Assembly (NCBI GenBank): GCA_021443335.1
Contig: JABUUE010000005.1
Coordinates: forward strand, 23,007 to 63,091
DNA: 40,085 nucleotides
Source of the DNA: Bacteroidaceae bacterium
GTDB taxonomy: Bacteria > Bacteroidota > Bacteroidia > Bacteroidales > Bacteroidaceae
Direction of reading: 5' to 3'
Positions 25,421 to 34,447 of the stretch are shown piece after piece. The notes beneath the pieces were generated by a model. That model was not told the DNA's origin. It worked only from the letters and a program-made list of their open reading frames with translations, and ran no database searches. Numbering within the stretch: position 1 is the stretch's first letter; each line of letters opens with the position of its first letter. Both the position numbers and the translations under genes were made by a program.

Positions 25421-26956
25421 ATGAAGATGTTTTTGAAAAATAAGGTATCATTGGCACACTTCTGTGCCGTATTGAGCGCCTTTACTCTTATAGCCTACCA
25501 TTGGCAGTTCTTTGGTTACATGCTTGAGAACATCAACTCTGACCTCAACGGTGTACTGATAGCCGTTGGCGTAACGGCACTGCTGCTCGCTGGCAATTAT
25601 CTCTTCTACTATCTTTTGGCTTTCTGCGGTCGCATCGTGGGCAAGTGCATCCTCGCCTTCCTGTTTCTTGCCAACGCTATAAGCGTCTATTTCATAAACA
25701 CCTACCAAGTGCTCATTACCGACAGCATGATGGGCAATGTGTTCAACACGCACTATTCTGAAGCATCGAGCTTTTTCTCATGGCAAGGAGTGCTATATTT
25801 CTTGCTTTTAGGCATCGCTCCTTGCGTTTATATCTTCATGCGCAAGGTGGATTACGGCAAGACAAAGCGTTTCTTCGCCAACATTGGCATCTCATTCGCG
25901 ACGCTTGTTATAATAGCTCTTGTCAACATGCCGAACTGGACGTGGGTTGACCGTCATGTGCCAACGCTCGGCAGCCTTGCCCTGCCATGGTCTTATACTG
26001 TCAACACCATCCGTTACAACAATCAGGAGAACGAGAAAAACCGTCAGGCAATTCTGCTGCCAGACGCGAAGATTACAACAGACAGCAAGGATGTGTGTGT
26101 GCTTATCATCGGCGAGTCAGCAAGACGCGCGAACTTCTCCCTCTATGGCTACAACAGACCGACCAACCCTCTATTAGAGAAAGACAGCGTAACAACACTG
26201 ATGGCAGAGGCCGCCACCACATACACAACAGGCAGCGTAAAAGCCATCCTCGACCACAAGCCCACCGACGACCTTTACGAGATACTGCCAAACTACCTTT
26301 TCCGTGCAGGAGTTGATGTAGAGTGGCGCACTTCCAACTGGGGCGAGCCGCCTGTGCATATCGACAAGTATTACAATTTGGAAGACATGAAAGCCAAATA
26401 TCCCGATGCGCCCGATAAACACGACGGCATATTACTTGCTGGAATGAAGGAACAGATTGACTCTTGCAAGAAGAACAAGATGTTCATCGTCATACACACC
26501 TACACAAGCCACGGCCCCACATACAACAAGAACTACCCTGCCGAGTTTGAGGTGTTCAAGCCTGTATGCAACACTGTGGAGATGTCAAAGGCCAACCCAC
26601 AAGAACTGATGAACGCATACGACAACACGATTGTATATACCGACTATCTGATACATTCCGTCATCGAACTGCTGAAGCAATTCCCTGATAGGCGCAGCTG
26701 CATGATGTTTGTCTCCGACCACGGAGAATCGTTGGGAGAAGGAAATCTATATATGCATGGCGTGCCGATGGCCATGGCTCCTAAAGAACAGATTGAAGTG
26801 CCATTTATTGTATGGACCTCAGACAAGAGCAAAGTTCAACAGCAAACAGATTCCACAAAACCCGTCGGACATTACCACATATTTCACAGCGTCTTATCAT
26901 TCCTCGGCATCGAAAGCCCTATCTACGATTCCGAAAAAGACATCTTTGCAAATTAA
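25421..26956 (+). CDS. EptA-like phosphoethanolamine transferase
   Basis: 511 residues: about five N-terminal membrane segments (to about 170), then a periplasmic alkaline-phosphatase-fold domain. Metal and catalytic motifs are IGESARRANFSLYGYNRPT (E232), a Thr-rich segment at 266-270 that should hold the nucleophile, SDHGESLGE (D433, H434) and MHGVPMA (H446). Relatives transfer phosphoethanolamine from phosphatidylethanolamine to lipid A or other glycans, often lowering sensitivity to cationic peptides. The nucleophile region (TTYTTGSVKAI) differs from the E. coli TSCGTAT form and has no Cys, so the acceptor may differ. In-frame ATGs lie at 25421 and 25427. Confidence 0.85.
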   Translation: MKMFLKNKVSLAHFCAVLSAFTLIAYHWQFFGYMLENINSDLNGVLIAVGVTALLLAGNYLFYYLLAFCGRIVGKCILAFLFLANAISVYFINTYQVLITDSMMGNVFNTHYSEASSFFSWQGVLYFLLLGIAPCVYIFMRKVDYGKTKRFFANIGISFATLVIIALVNMPNWTWVDRHVPTLGSLALPWSYTVNTIRYNNQENEKNRQAILLPDAKITTDSKDVCVLIIGESARRANFSLYGYNRPTNPLLEKDSVTTLMAEAATTYTTGSVKAILDHKPTDDLYEILPNYLFRAGVDVEWRTSNWGEPPVHIDKYYNLEDMKAKYPDAPDKHDGILLAGMKEQIDSCKKNKMFIVIHTYTSHGPTYNKNYPAEFEVFKPVCNTVEMSKANPQELMNAYDNTIVYTDYLIHSVIELLKQFPDRRSCMMFVSDHGESLGEGNLYMHGVPMAMAPKEQIEVPFIVWTSDKSKVQQQTDSTKPVGHYHIFHSVLSFLGIESPIYDSEKDIFAN

Positions 26957-26968
26957 CAACTATTGGGG

Positions 26969-27280
26969 TTAATGGCAATGGCAAAACTCAAATAGTCCGC
27001 AACTGCATTTGTTAGCGAAATTATCCTTTATATTATCGCGATAGAACGTCCATAACTCATTTTCAAGGACTTTCCACTCTTCTTCTGTCAGCGGCTCCGC
27101 GAACTTTCCAAGCAGTTCCGGCTCCTGAAACACATAGACATCACCAACGCACACCACACAAGCGTAGTAGCTAAAACCGTCATCCTTGGTGTAAATATGC
27201 ATCCCTTTGCCAAACGATTCAAACGTTTCTTTGACTCGTTTGGCAATTTCTTCATCATTAGCTTTTATCAATATCTTCAT
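26969..27280 (-). CDS. Small hypothetical protein with a Cys/His-rich tail
   Basis: 103 residues, no signal peptide. The body is an alpha/beta-looking domain (MKILIKANDEEIAKRV, then YYACVVCVGDVYVF). The C-terminus CSCGLFEFCHCH packs four Cys and two His into 12 residues, a plausible metal site. Family not recognised. It is convergent with the EptA-like gene, 12 bp away. Confidence 0.65.
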   Translation of the reverse strand: MKILIKANDEEIAKRVKETFESFGKGMHIYTKDDGFSYYACVVCVGDVYVFQEPELLGKFAEPLTEEEWKVLENELWTFYRDNIKDNFANKCSCGLFEFCHCH

Positions 27281-27366
27281 AGCTGATACACATAGCTGAT
27301 TTTATGGTCGATATGCTTTTCCCTCAAACCAATAGGGAAAACTCCCTTCACTATAGGGGAAAAGTA

Positions 27367-27399
27367 TTTGGAAAGTTTTTATATAGTCGTACTTTTGCA
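27367..27399 (+). promoter_or_regulatory. Promoter of the small secreted Cys/His protein
   Basis: TTTG (27367-27370), 19-bp spacer, TACTTTTGCA (27390-27399), 50 nt before the ATG. Confidence 0.7.
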
Positions 27400-27449
27400 T
27401 CAACAAAAGAAACAATTCACGGAAGTTTAACCAATAAAAAGATACGATT

Positions 27450-27803
27450 ATGAAGACAACAATACTTTCTCTTGCATTCGCAGCAATCGCAATGACAGCC
27501 AACGCTAACACACACCGCAATTCATGTCATATAACAGTTTCCTCTGCTCCAATAGTCCGCGTTGAAGTTCGCAATGACATTTACGGCTACGGCCATCGCG
27601 CTGACTGGAGACATTGTAACCACATTCACATCGACCATCGCGGCAAGAAGGCTTTCTGCCACAGTTGCGGAATGGAACTAAGATGGAAAGGACATAAGGC
27701 AAAAGGCCACTACGAGGTTATCACCGCACGCCCTGTAGCTCCTTGCGCTTACACTTGCTCTCCCGCTCTGCCTGTTCCACCACACCCAAGACATCATAGG
27801 TAA
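27450..27803 (+). CDS. Small secreted Cys/His-rich protein
   Basis: 117 residues with a clear signal peptide (cleavage near residue 19, TANANT). The mature part is unusually rich in His and Cys: HRNSCH, WRHCNHIHIDHRG, FCHSCGME, then HKAKGHY and a Pro/His tail (PPHPRHHR). This suggests periplasmic or surface metal binding (zinc, copper or haem); the sequence does not say which. It has a strong promoter and its own terminator, so it is a monocistronic, probably well-expressed gene. Family not recognised. Confidence 0.75.
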   Translation: MKTTILSLAFAAIAMTANANTHRNSCHITVSSAPIVRVEVRNDIYGYGHRADWRHCNHIHIDHRGKKAFCHSCGMELRWKGHKAKGHYEVITARPVAPCAYTCSPALPVPPHPRHHR

Positions 27804-27839
27804 AGTTTGCACATATATTTTGGATTTAGGTTAGTTATG

Positions 27840-27885
27840 ACAATCCCAGCTTCTTCATCATGAAAAGCTGGGATTGTTGCTTTTG
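27840..27885 (+). terminator. Terminator after the secreted Cys/His protein
   Basis: ACAATCCCAGCTT (27840-27852) pairs exactly with AAGCTGGGATTGT (27865-27877); a T-rich tail follows. Confidence 0.85.
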
Positions 27886-27921
27886 TTTAACTACAGCCTA
27901 AACAGCCAAGTTTATATTTCC

Positions 27922-28215
27922 TTAGATAGTTTGCTCTATGTTCCACACGAAGGCGCGGAGGCCAAGCAGCGGGTTTTCAAGGTCTATGATATGCAATCGC
28001 TCAAGCAAAGGCTGCACACGGTCCTCGTCGCAAACAGTTAAGAGAGCCTGATTTGTTGAAGGCCAAGCGTGGGTACCAAGGTGTGGCTCACCTGTTACGC
28101 TTCCACGTCCGGCAATGCTCGGAAACAAAGTGTAACCCTTGCATAGAGAGCGTCCGAGAGCTTCAAGTACCAACTCATGGAGAGCCTGGTCGTATGTTAT
28201 AAGTACAGATTTCAT
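27922..28215 (-). CDS. PG0541-family transporter-associated protein (PII-like)
   Basis: 97 residues. The start MKSVLITYDQALHELVLEAL and the GRGSVTGEPHLGTHAWPSTN loop match the small PII/CutA-like proteins that follow RND pumps in Bacteroidetes (PG0541 type). It is the last gene of tolC-acrA-acrB-PG0541, the same order as known in Porphyromonas (PG0538-PG0541). A regulatory or accessory role for the pump is inferred from the fixed position; the mechanism is unknown to me. Confidence 0.8.
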   Translation of the reverse strand: MKSVLITYDQALHELVLEALGRSLCKGYTLFPSIAGRGSVTGEPHLGTHAWPSTNQALLTVCDEDRVQPLLERLHIIDLENPLLGLRAFVWNIEQTI

Positions 28216-28230
28216 GCGTTTATTGGTTAT

Positions 28231-28266
28231 TCAAGTCTCGCAAGTTTATACCTTGCGAGACTTGAG
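28231..28266 (-). repeat. Start-proximal hairpin repeat, copy C
   Basis: TCAAGTCTCGCAAG (28231-28244) and CTTGCGAGACTTGA (28252-28265) form a perfect 14-bp stem with a 7-nt loop. It lies between acrB and the PG0541-type gene, about 16 nt before the latter's ATG. Confidence 0.8.
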
Positions 28267-28271
28267 TTAGT

Positions 28272-31200
28272 TTAAAACTTCTCTTCGTTCATGTGTTCCT
28301 TCCAGTACTCGTCGAGTTCGCGCTGCTCTTTCAACTGCTTGCGCTTTCTCTTCAGACCATATCCGCCGAAGATGCAGAACATTGAAGGCACATAGATAAG
28401 GGTCATGACAGTGGAAACAAACAGACCGCCGATGATGCTGACACCTAATGGTCGCCACATCTCAGAACCCACACCCTGACTCAAAGCCATAGGAATCATA
28501 CCGAGGATTGTAGTGAGTGTAGTCATGAGGATTGGGCGGAGACGGCTTCTTGCTGCTGCCTTGGCAGCGCGAATCAGTCCGTAGCCACGCTCACGCAGCA
28601 GCGTCGTGTAGTCAATGAGCACGATACCGTTCTTCACCACAATACCAATCAACATGATACCACCAAGCAATGACATGATGTTCAAGTCAATTCCCGTCAA
28701 CGCGAGCGAGATAGCCACACCGCAGAATGAGAATGGCACAGAGAAGATAATAATGAACGGATATGTCAGAGACTCAAACTGCGCAGCCATCACGATAAAC
28801 ACAAGGATAATGATAATTACACCGAGTGTTCCAAGGTCACGGTTAGATTCCTGCTGGTCCTCGTAAGAACCTGCCACCTGGATAGTGATACCCTGTGGAA
28901 TATCCATCTTCTCATAGATAGCTCTACCAGCCTCAACACCTTCTGAGAGAGAATAACCATCGGCAAGCACACCGCTGACAGTAACATAACGCTGGCGGTC
29001 CTTACGCTCAATCGTTGGAGGAATAGAGCTTTCCTTTACGCTTCCCACATCTTTCACGCGGATAAGTTGTCCACGTCCGTTTGGAATGGTCATGTTCTCA
29101 ATATCCTCGATAGATATACGAGCCAAAGGTTCAAAGCGCACTTTCACGTCATACTCATCACCGTCCTCACGGAAATAAGTCATCTGCGAACCGTTGATGC
29201 TGTTACGCACATAACCAGAAGCGGTGCTCAATGTGAGTGCCTGCTGTGAAAGTTTCTCGCGATCGAAGTCAACAACTATTTCTGGTTGGAAGTCTGAACG
29301 GGAGATTACAACCTCAGAAATGGCATCAAGCTGACGAAGCTTTCCAGCCAGTTCCTCTGCAAGGTCGCGCGTAACGTCAAGGTCGTAGCCGTAGATTTCG
29401 AAGGTAGCCGTAGCCTGGCCGCCCATACCGCCGCCACCGCCACCACCAAGCTTAACCTGGTATTTGGCAAGCTCTGGGATAGCCTTAAGGTCGCTACGCA
29501 ATTCATCGCAGATTAGCGCGAGACCTTTGTCACGCTCGTTACTCTTCACGAACATTATATTAAATGAGATGATGTGCGGGCCGCTGTCTTGGAGAGATGC
29601 GTAAGTATTGTTCTCGCCAGCCTGACCCACGGTGAAGTTACAGTTCAGCATATCCTGACCGTAACGCTTCCTCCACATTGCCGTAAGCTGCTTCGCCAAC
29701 GCCTCTGATTTCTCCACGCGCGTACCTACAGGCATCTGCAGCGAAATAGCCACACGACCGTTGTCGTTTGCTGGGAAGAAGCCCGACTGTATGCCGCACA
29801 ACATCACTATAATAATTGTAATGATAATGAATACGCCGCAACCAGCAAGCACCGTTCTACGATGACGAACAGCCCAATTTATACGACCTTCGTACCAGCT
29901 GTCGAGATCATTCAAGGCCTGGCTTATCGGAGTATAGAAACGCTTGAACCATCCTGCCTGCTTTTTCTTCAGCTTGAGAGTCAGTGAGCAAAGCATAGGA
30001 GTGAATGTCAAGGCAGAAACTGTTGACACGGTCATGATGATACACATCATCCATCCAAGCTCCTTGAACAGCACACCAGCCATACCTTTCACCAATGTCA
30101 ATGGGAAGAACACGGCAATCATGGTCAGCGTAGAGGCGATAACCGATATTGCCACCTCCTGCGTACCGTGCATAGCCGCTTGTTTCGGGTCGGCACCGCG
30201 TTCTATATGCGTCGTGACATTCTCGAGCACCACTATGGCGTCATCCACCACATTACCGATGGCAATGGAGAGACAGGCGAGGGAAATCATGTTGAGCGAA
30301 GACCCCGTGCCATACAGATAGATGAACGATGCTATAAGAGACATCGGGATGGTTATGACGATAACAACCGTTGCTCGCCATCTGCCGAGGAATACAAACA
30401 CGACGAGCGCCACGAATATCATGGCATACATGATTGTTTCCTCAAGCGCACTTACCGTAAACTTGATGTTATCAGAAGTGTTGACAATAACGCCAAGCTT
30501 CACATCCGACGGCAAGCCTTTCTGAAGTTCAGGAATCATATCCATAACCTTGTCAGAAATAGCCACGGAGTTTGCTCCCGACTGCTTCTGAACGACAATC
30601 ATCGCTCCCTGCTTTCCGTTTGTGAATGTGCGCTGCGCACGCTCCTCAAGATTGTCCTCTACGCGGGCAACATCTCTCAGATAGACAATCTTATCGCCCT
30701 GACCAGAGACTACAACGCCCTCCATCTCCTTCGGGTCCTTGAACTCGCCTTCCGTACGCACGGTAAAAGTCTGCGAACCGACATCCACCGTACCATTTGT
30801 TACGTTAAGGTTTTCTCCAGCAAGTGCAGCACTCACCTGTGCCGGCGACACATGGTAAGCCTCCATCTTGCGCGGATCCATATAGATGTTAATCTCACGT
30901 TCAGGCGCACCATTGATACTTACCGAACCTACTCCATCTACACGCGCCAACGGGTTGGCAACGCCTTCATCAAGAATCTTGTACAAAGCCTTCTGCGACT
31001 GGTCTGCCGTAACAGAGAGCAGAAGGATAGGAATCATGTCGGTGGAGAACTTGAAAAGGATTGGCGAATTGGCATCTTTCGGAAGCATGTTGTTCACCAT
31101 ATCAAGTTTGTCGCGCACGTTGTTCGTAAGGTCGTCAATATCATAGCCATACTCAAACTGCAAGGTTATGACACTGACATTATCACGCGAGTTAGAAGTG

Positions 31201-31439
31201 ATATGCTTGAGGTGCTCCACAGAGTTGAGAGTATTCTCAAGTGGGCGCGTCACATTGTTTTCTATATCGTTAGCCGATGCTCCGTTGTAGTAGGTCATTA
31301 CCATGATGGTGTTCGTTTCGATATCCGGCATCAAGTCGATAGGCAACTTGACGAACGAGAAGACACCGAACACGATAATAGCCACGAAGAACAGGCTTGT
31401 CATAATCGGTCGTTTGACCGCTCCTTCATATAATGTCAT
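28272..31439 (-). CDS. RND efflux pump inner-membrane subunit (AcrB/HAE1 family)
   Basis: 1055 residues with the 1+5+1+5 membrane layout and two large periplasmic loops. The proton-relay pair is in TM4 (SIAIGNVVDDAIVVLENV, DD near residue 400), and the late helices carry IMLIGIVVKNGIVLIDY. Both point to the hydrophobe/amphiphile (drug, bile salt) branch rather than metal pumps. An odd run of seven Gly (LGGGGGGGMGG) lies near residue 660 in the second periplasmic loop. The pump is driven by the proton gradient and works with the adaptor (31477) and TolC-like channel (32693) encoded upstream. Confidence 0.95.
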   Translation of the reverse strand: MTLYEGAVKRPIMTSLFFVAIIVFGVFSFVKLPIDLMPDIETNTIMVMTYYNGASANDIENNVTRPLENTLNSVEHLKHITSNSRDNVSVITLQFEYGYDIDDLTNNVRDKLDMVNNMLPKDANSPILFKFSTDMIPILLLSVTADQSQKALYKILDEGVANPLARVDGVGSVSINGAPEREINIYMDPRKMEAYHVSPAQVSAALAGENLNVTNGTVDVGSQTFTVRTEGEFKDPKEMEGVVVSGQGDKIVYLRDVARVEDNLEERAQRTFTNGKQGAMIVVQKQSGANSVAISDKVMDMIPELQKGLPSDVKLGVIVNTSDNIKFTVSALEETIMYAMIFVALVVFVFLGRWRATVVIVITIPMSLIASFIYLYGTGSSLNMISLACLSIAIGNVVDDAIVVLENVTTHIERGADPKQAAMHGTQEVAISVIASTLTMIAVFFPLTLVKGMAGVLFKELGWMMCIIMTVSTVSALTFTPMLCSLTLKLKKKQAGWFKRFYTPISQALNDLDSWYEGRINWAVRHRRTVLAGCGVFIIITIIIVMLCGIQSGFFPANDNGRVAISLQMPVGTRVEKSEALAKQLTAMWRKRYGQDMLNCNFTVGQAGENNTYASLQDSGPHIISFNIMFVKSNERDKGLALICDELRSDLKAIPELAKYQVKLGGGGGGGMGGQATATFEIYGYDLDVTRDLAEELAGKLRQLDAISEVVISRSDFQPEIVVDFDREKLSQQALTLSTASGYVRNSINGSQMTYFREDGDEYDVKVRFEPLARISIEDIENMTIPNGRGQLIRVKDVGSVKESSIPPTIERKDRQRYVTVSGVLADGYSLSEGVEAGRAIYEKMDIPQGITIQVAGSYEDQQESNRDLGTLGVIIIILVFIVMAAQFESLTYPFIIIFSVPFSFCGVAISLALTGIDLNIMSLLGGIMLIGIVVKNGIVLIDYTTLLRERGYGLIRAAKAAARSRLRPILMTTLTTILGMIPMALSQGVGSEMWRPLGVSIIGGLFVSTVMTLIYVPSMFCIFGGYGLKRKRKQLKEQRELDEYWKEHMNEEKF

Positions 31440-31476
31440 TACATTTGCGTTTTATGATGTTATTAACCCAAAATGT

Positions 31477-32664
31477 TTACTTCACCACCTCTACCTTCTT
31501 GCCATCAGCAAGACGGCTCTGACCGGCAATGACAACCTTCTCGTTTGGCTTCACGCCGTTGAGAATCTCATACTTGTCGCCCATATGACGTCCAAGGTCA
31601 ACCTTCTGATACTTCACAGTGTTTGTTGAAGGGTTGTAAACATAGACATAGCGGTCGCCCGCACCCATCTGCTTTACGAGAGCATCGTCGGGAACAACCA
31701 CATGATTCTTATATTCGAAGTCGATTGTTGCGCGAGCGAACATGCCCGGGCGCACCATCTGGTCACTGTTGTTTATAGTAACCTCCACCTGGAATGTGTG
31801 AGTGGCTTGGTCTATTGTAGGATAAACGATAGACACCTGTCCGCCAAAGCCTCTATCCTCATAAGCATCAAGTCTGATAGACACAGGCATGCCTTTCTTT
31901 ACCTTTTTATAATATATCTCAGAAATATTCAGGTAAATCTTTACTGGGTTTGTCTGCTCAATGGTTATAACAGGCAGATTTCCTGTCATGTCGCCAACAT
32001 CATAGTTGCGCGCTGTTACATAACCGCTGATAGGGCTGACGAGCTTATTGTTCTCTGAAAGTGTCGCACTCTGTGTGTGCAGACCTTTCAGCTGTGACTG
32101 CTGGGCAGCGATAGCGGCACTCTGCGCCTTCAACTGCTCGCGCTGTGCCTCAAGAGCGCGCTGCTGTGTGTTCAGCTGGAGATGCATAGCCTCGTTCTCT
32201 GACTTTGAAATGCCACCAGCCTTATAGAGTGCGTCCATACGGTCAACCTCTCTCTGAGTCTGCTGTACCTGCGCCTCATAGCTGCGTATGTTAGCCACAA
32301 GAGCCTGATAGTTAGCCTCCTGTCCTTTGATGGCCGACTGCTGACTCTGAATCTGCATCTCCATCTGGTTCTGGTTTGAGGCGTCAAGCAGTGCCACCAC
32401 CTGACCTTTTGACACCTTGTCGCCCACCTCCACAAGAATCTTGCGGATACGCATTGGCGCATTCGGCGAAATGTTGTTCTTCACATCACTCTCTACGGTG
32501 GCGGTATAAGTCTCTGATTGTCCTACCCTTTCAGTCGCTACGGTTGCAATCTTCACCTGTGGGAGGTTGTTACCCATAGCGTTTGCATCCTTGTCTTTCT
32601 TGCAAGATGTTGCTACTGCGCATAAGCAAAGGGCAGCAATTGATAAATACTTAAAACTTTTCAT
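31477..32664 (-). CDS. RND periplasmic adaptor lipoprotein (AcrA/MexA type)
   Basis: 395 residues. Lipobox AVATSC puts the lipidated Cys at 21. Order: first lipoyl half (PMRIRKILVEVGDKVSKGQVVALLD), a coiled-coil hairpin (about 115-195, rich in Gln, Ala and Glu), the second lipoyl half (LVSPISGYVTARNYDVGDM), a beta-barrel (ISEIYYKKVKKGMPVSIRLD) and the membrane-proximal domain ending RLADGKKVEVVK. It bridges the AcrB-like pump and the outer-membrane channel. Gaps to neighbours are 28 and 37 nt, consistent with one operon. Confidence 0.93.
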   Translation of the reverse strand: MKSFKYLSIAALCLCAVATSCKKDKDANAMGNNLPQVKIATVATERVGQSETYTATVESDVKNNISPNAPMRIRKILVEVGDKVSKGQVVALLDASNQNQMEMQIQSQQSAIKGQEANYQALVANIRSYEAQVQQTQREVDRMDALYKAGGISKSENEAMHLQLNTQQRALEAQREQLKAQSAAIAAQQSQLKGLHTQSATLSENNKLVSPISGYVTARNYDVGDMTGNLPVITIEQTNPVKIYLNISEIYYKKVKKGMPVSIRLDAYEDRGFGGQVSIVYPTIDQATHTFQVEVTINNSDQMVRPGMFARATIDFEYKNHVVVPDDALVKQMGAGDRYVYVYNPSTNTVKYQKVDLGRHMGDKYEILNGVKPNEKVVIAGQSRLADGKKVEVVK

Positions 32665-32692
32665 TTATGATTTATGTATGTATTAGTCCTTA

Positions 32693-34048
32693 TTATTTTA
32701 TATATGTCTCGCGACCGAGAGTGTAGTCAAGGTCAGCCTTGTTAGCAAGATAGTCATACAAGCTCTGGCTGTAAGTGAGTTCTGCCTGAATGAAAGCTGT
32801 CTGGCTCTGGTTGAGTTCAAGAACTGTTCCGTTGCCCACCTCGTAGCGCATGGCTGCAATATCCACTGCCTTCTGCGCCTGCTCGATAGCCAATTTGTTC
32901 GACTGTATCTGGTCGATGGTTGAATACATGTTGCTGCGATAGCTTGCCACAGCCATGCGAAGCTGGTTCAAGGTGTTCTGGCGAGTGTCCTGAAGCTTTG
33001 ATATCTGCAACTTGTTGCTCTTCAGCTTAGTGAAGTTGCTCGCGCGGAAGATTGGAATAGTAACGGCTATCGCGAATGTGCTGCTTGGAGAATAATCATA
33101 CTTGAAAATGTTCCAGTTAGGATTTGACATTGACTGATACTGTCCTGTCAACTGCAGCGCAATCGTTGGCATAAGGTTGGTCTTCAAGATGCTTCTTGTG
33201 TCGTTGAGAAGTTTCTCGTTATAGTTCAACTGGCGCAGGCTGGAGTTGTTGTCCAGTTCCATATTCAGCGTGAACAAGTCCTCGACAGCGAGATTGCCGG
33301 AATAGTTCACAAGGTCGTCCAAGACATTGATATTCACATCTTCAGTGATGCCCATGAGCACCTTCAACTGAAAGAACGCCATCTTCAGACCCGCCTTAGT
33401 GCTTATCAGCGAAGAGTTCATTGAGCGCATCTGTACGGAAGCCGAAAGCTGGTCGTATTCGCTCGCCTTGCCAACCTGATACTTTGAGTCTATCACGCGG
33501 AATTTCTCTGCAGCCACGTCATAAGCCTTCTGCATCACATTCACACCATGCTTGGAGAGCAACACACCGAAATAGGCCTTTGTAACCTCCTTCACAAGAC
33601 TCAACTTGCTGCCGCGAGCCGCCTCTTGCGCCAAAAGTATATCGTCTTTCGTCAGACTGATATTCTTGTAAATAGCGGGCGCAAAGACTGGCAAGGCAAG
33701 AGTGAGACCGCCGTTAGCGGTTGTCGTTCCGTCAGTACCCATCTTGAACTTACCCATACTTGTGGTAATTTCAGCCACCTTAATAGAGTGCGACAGCGAC
33801 AACTGTCCCTCTAATGTAGGCAAAAGTGACTGCCATGCTTCCCTATTAGCAACCTTCTTCAACTGAATCTCCTTGTTTGCCGCACTTATTGTTGGGTTGT
33901 CCGCCAACGCTATCTCTATGGCCTTGCTGAGCGTAAGGTCAAGCGTCGGGACAGAAGCGGCATCCTCTGTCTGGGCAAAAGCAATCTGGCCAAACAGCAG
34001 AAGAACTCCCATCAGGAGATTTCTCATAACATGTTTTTGTGTTATCAT
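32693..34048 (-). CDS. TolC-like outer-membrane efflux channel
   Basis: 451 residues. A signal peptide ends at LFGQIAFA, then QTED. Two repeats of long helices and strands are visible; LTLSKAIEIALADNPTISAANKEI opens the first and VLELNQSQTAFIQAELTYSQSLYDYL is near the end, as in TolC/OprM proteins. First gene of the efflux operon. An alternative ATG at 34027 would begin the signal peptide at MRNLLMGVLL. Promoter at 34106-34115. No TetR or AraC regulator gene precedes it in the window. Confidence 0.92.
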   Translation of the reverse strand: MITQKHVMRNLLMGVLLLFGQIAFAQTEDAASVPTLDLTLSKAIEIALADNPTISAANKEIQLKKVANREAWQSLLPTLEGQLSLSHSIKVAEITTSMGKFKMGTDGTTTANGGLTLALPVFAPAIYKNISLTKDDILLAQEAARGSKLSLVKEVTKAYFGVLLSKHGVNVMQKAYDVAAEKFRVIDSKYQVGKASEYDQLSASVQMRSMNSSLISTKAGLKMAFFQLKVLMGITEDVNINVLDDLVNYSGNLAVEDLFTLNMELDNNSSLRQLNYNEKLLNDTRSILKTNLMPTIALQLTGQYQSMSNPNWNIFKYDYSPSSTFAIAVTIPIFRASNFTKLKSNKLQISKLQDTRQNTLNQLRMAVASYRSNMYSTIDQIQSNKLAIEQAQKAVDIAAMRYEVGNGTVLELNQSQTAFIQAELTYSQSLYDYLANKADLDYTLGRETYIK

Positions 34049-34105
34049 ACCTTATAATTTACCTTTTCTTAGTGAAAACTTTTAAACTCTTAATAGTTTT
34101 CGGAG

Positions 34106-34115
34106 TGCAAAATTA
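34106..34115 (-). promoter_or_regulatory. -7 element of the efflux operon
   Basis: TAATTTTGCA on the minus strand, 58 nt upstream of the start at 34048. Confidence 0.6.
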
Positions 34116-34262
34116 CAACAAAAAATCAGCAAATTAACGAATAATCCCTTCTTTTTAACATACTCTAACACATATAAACGATATAAATCATTACATTTGC
34201 CCCTAAACCGCTCACTTTCGGTCTCCGAAACAGTCTAAAAAACCACGTGCGAATATCCCTGC

Positions 34263-34350
34263 AACTCAATGCAAGTATCGGCGAAACTCAATGCAAGTAT
34301 CGGCGAAACTCAATGCGAGTATCGGCGAAACTCAACGAGAGTTCCTATGC
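34263..34350. repeat. 22-bp tandem repeat array
   Basis: AACTCAATGCAAGTATCGGC plus GA repeats with exact 22-bp spacing at 34263, 34285, 34307 and 34329. The shared GAGTATC-n3-GAAAC pattern links it to the arrays at 2231-2345 and 37932-37978. Confidence 0.85.
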
Positions 34351-34387
34351 CAAAATTCACACGATTTATAACATTTTCCACAAAACG

Positions 34388-34421
34388 TTTGTGAATATCC
34401 AAAAGATTATTTAAATTTGCC
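34388..34421 (+). promoter_or_regulatory. Promoter of the rhodanese-MBL gene
   Basis: TTTG (34388-34391), 20-bp spacer, TAAATTTGCC (34412-34421), 26 nt before the ATG. Confidence 0.7.
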
Positions 34422-34447
34422 GAATTAATTGGCGAATAATTATTTTT

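Larger units (their letters stand above)
34049..34447. other. Divergent intergenic region with tandem repeats
   Basis: No gene. It contains the tolC promoter (34106-34115), a possible extra plus-strand -7 box TACATTTGCC (34192-34201), four 22-bp tandem units (34263-34350) and the promoter of the downstream gene (34388-34421). Confidence 0.7.

Noticed and set aside
29430..29455. Gly-run in the acrB product as a possible frameshift
   Set aside because: The reading frame continues with normal RND sequence on both sides, so it is an in-frame Gly-rich loop.
30168..31433. 421-codon open frame on the plus strand inside acrB
   Set aside because: It lies wholly antisense to the well-conserved RND gene; its product is rich in His, Arg and Ile with no recognisable motif, as expected from the reverse frame.
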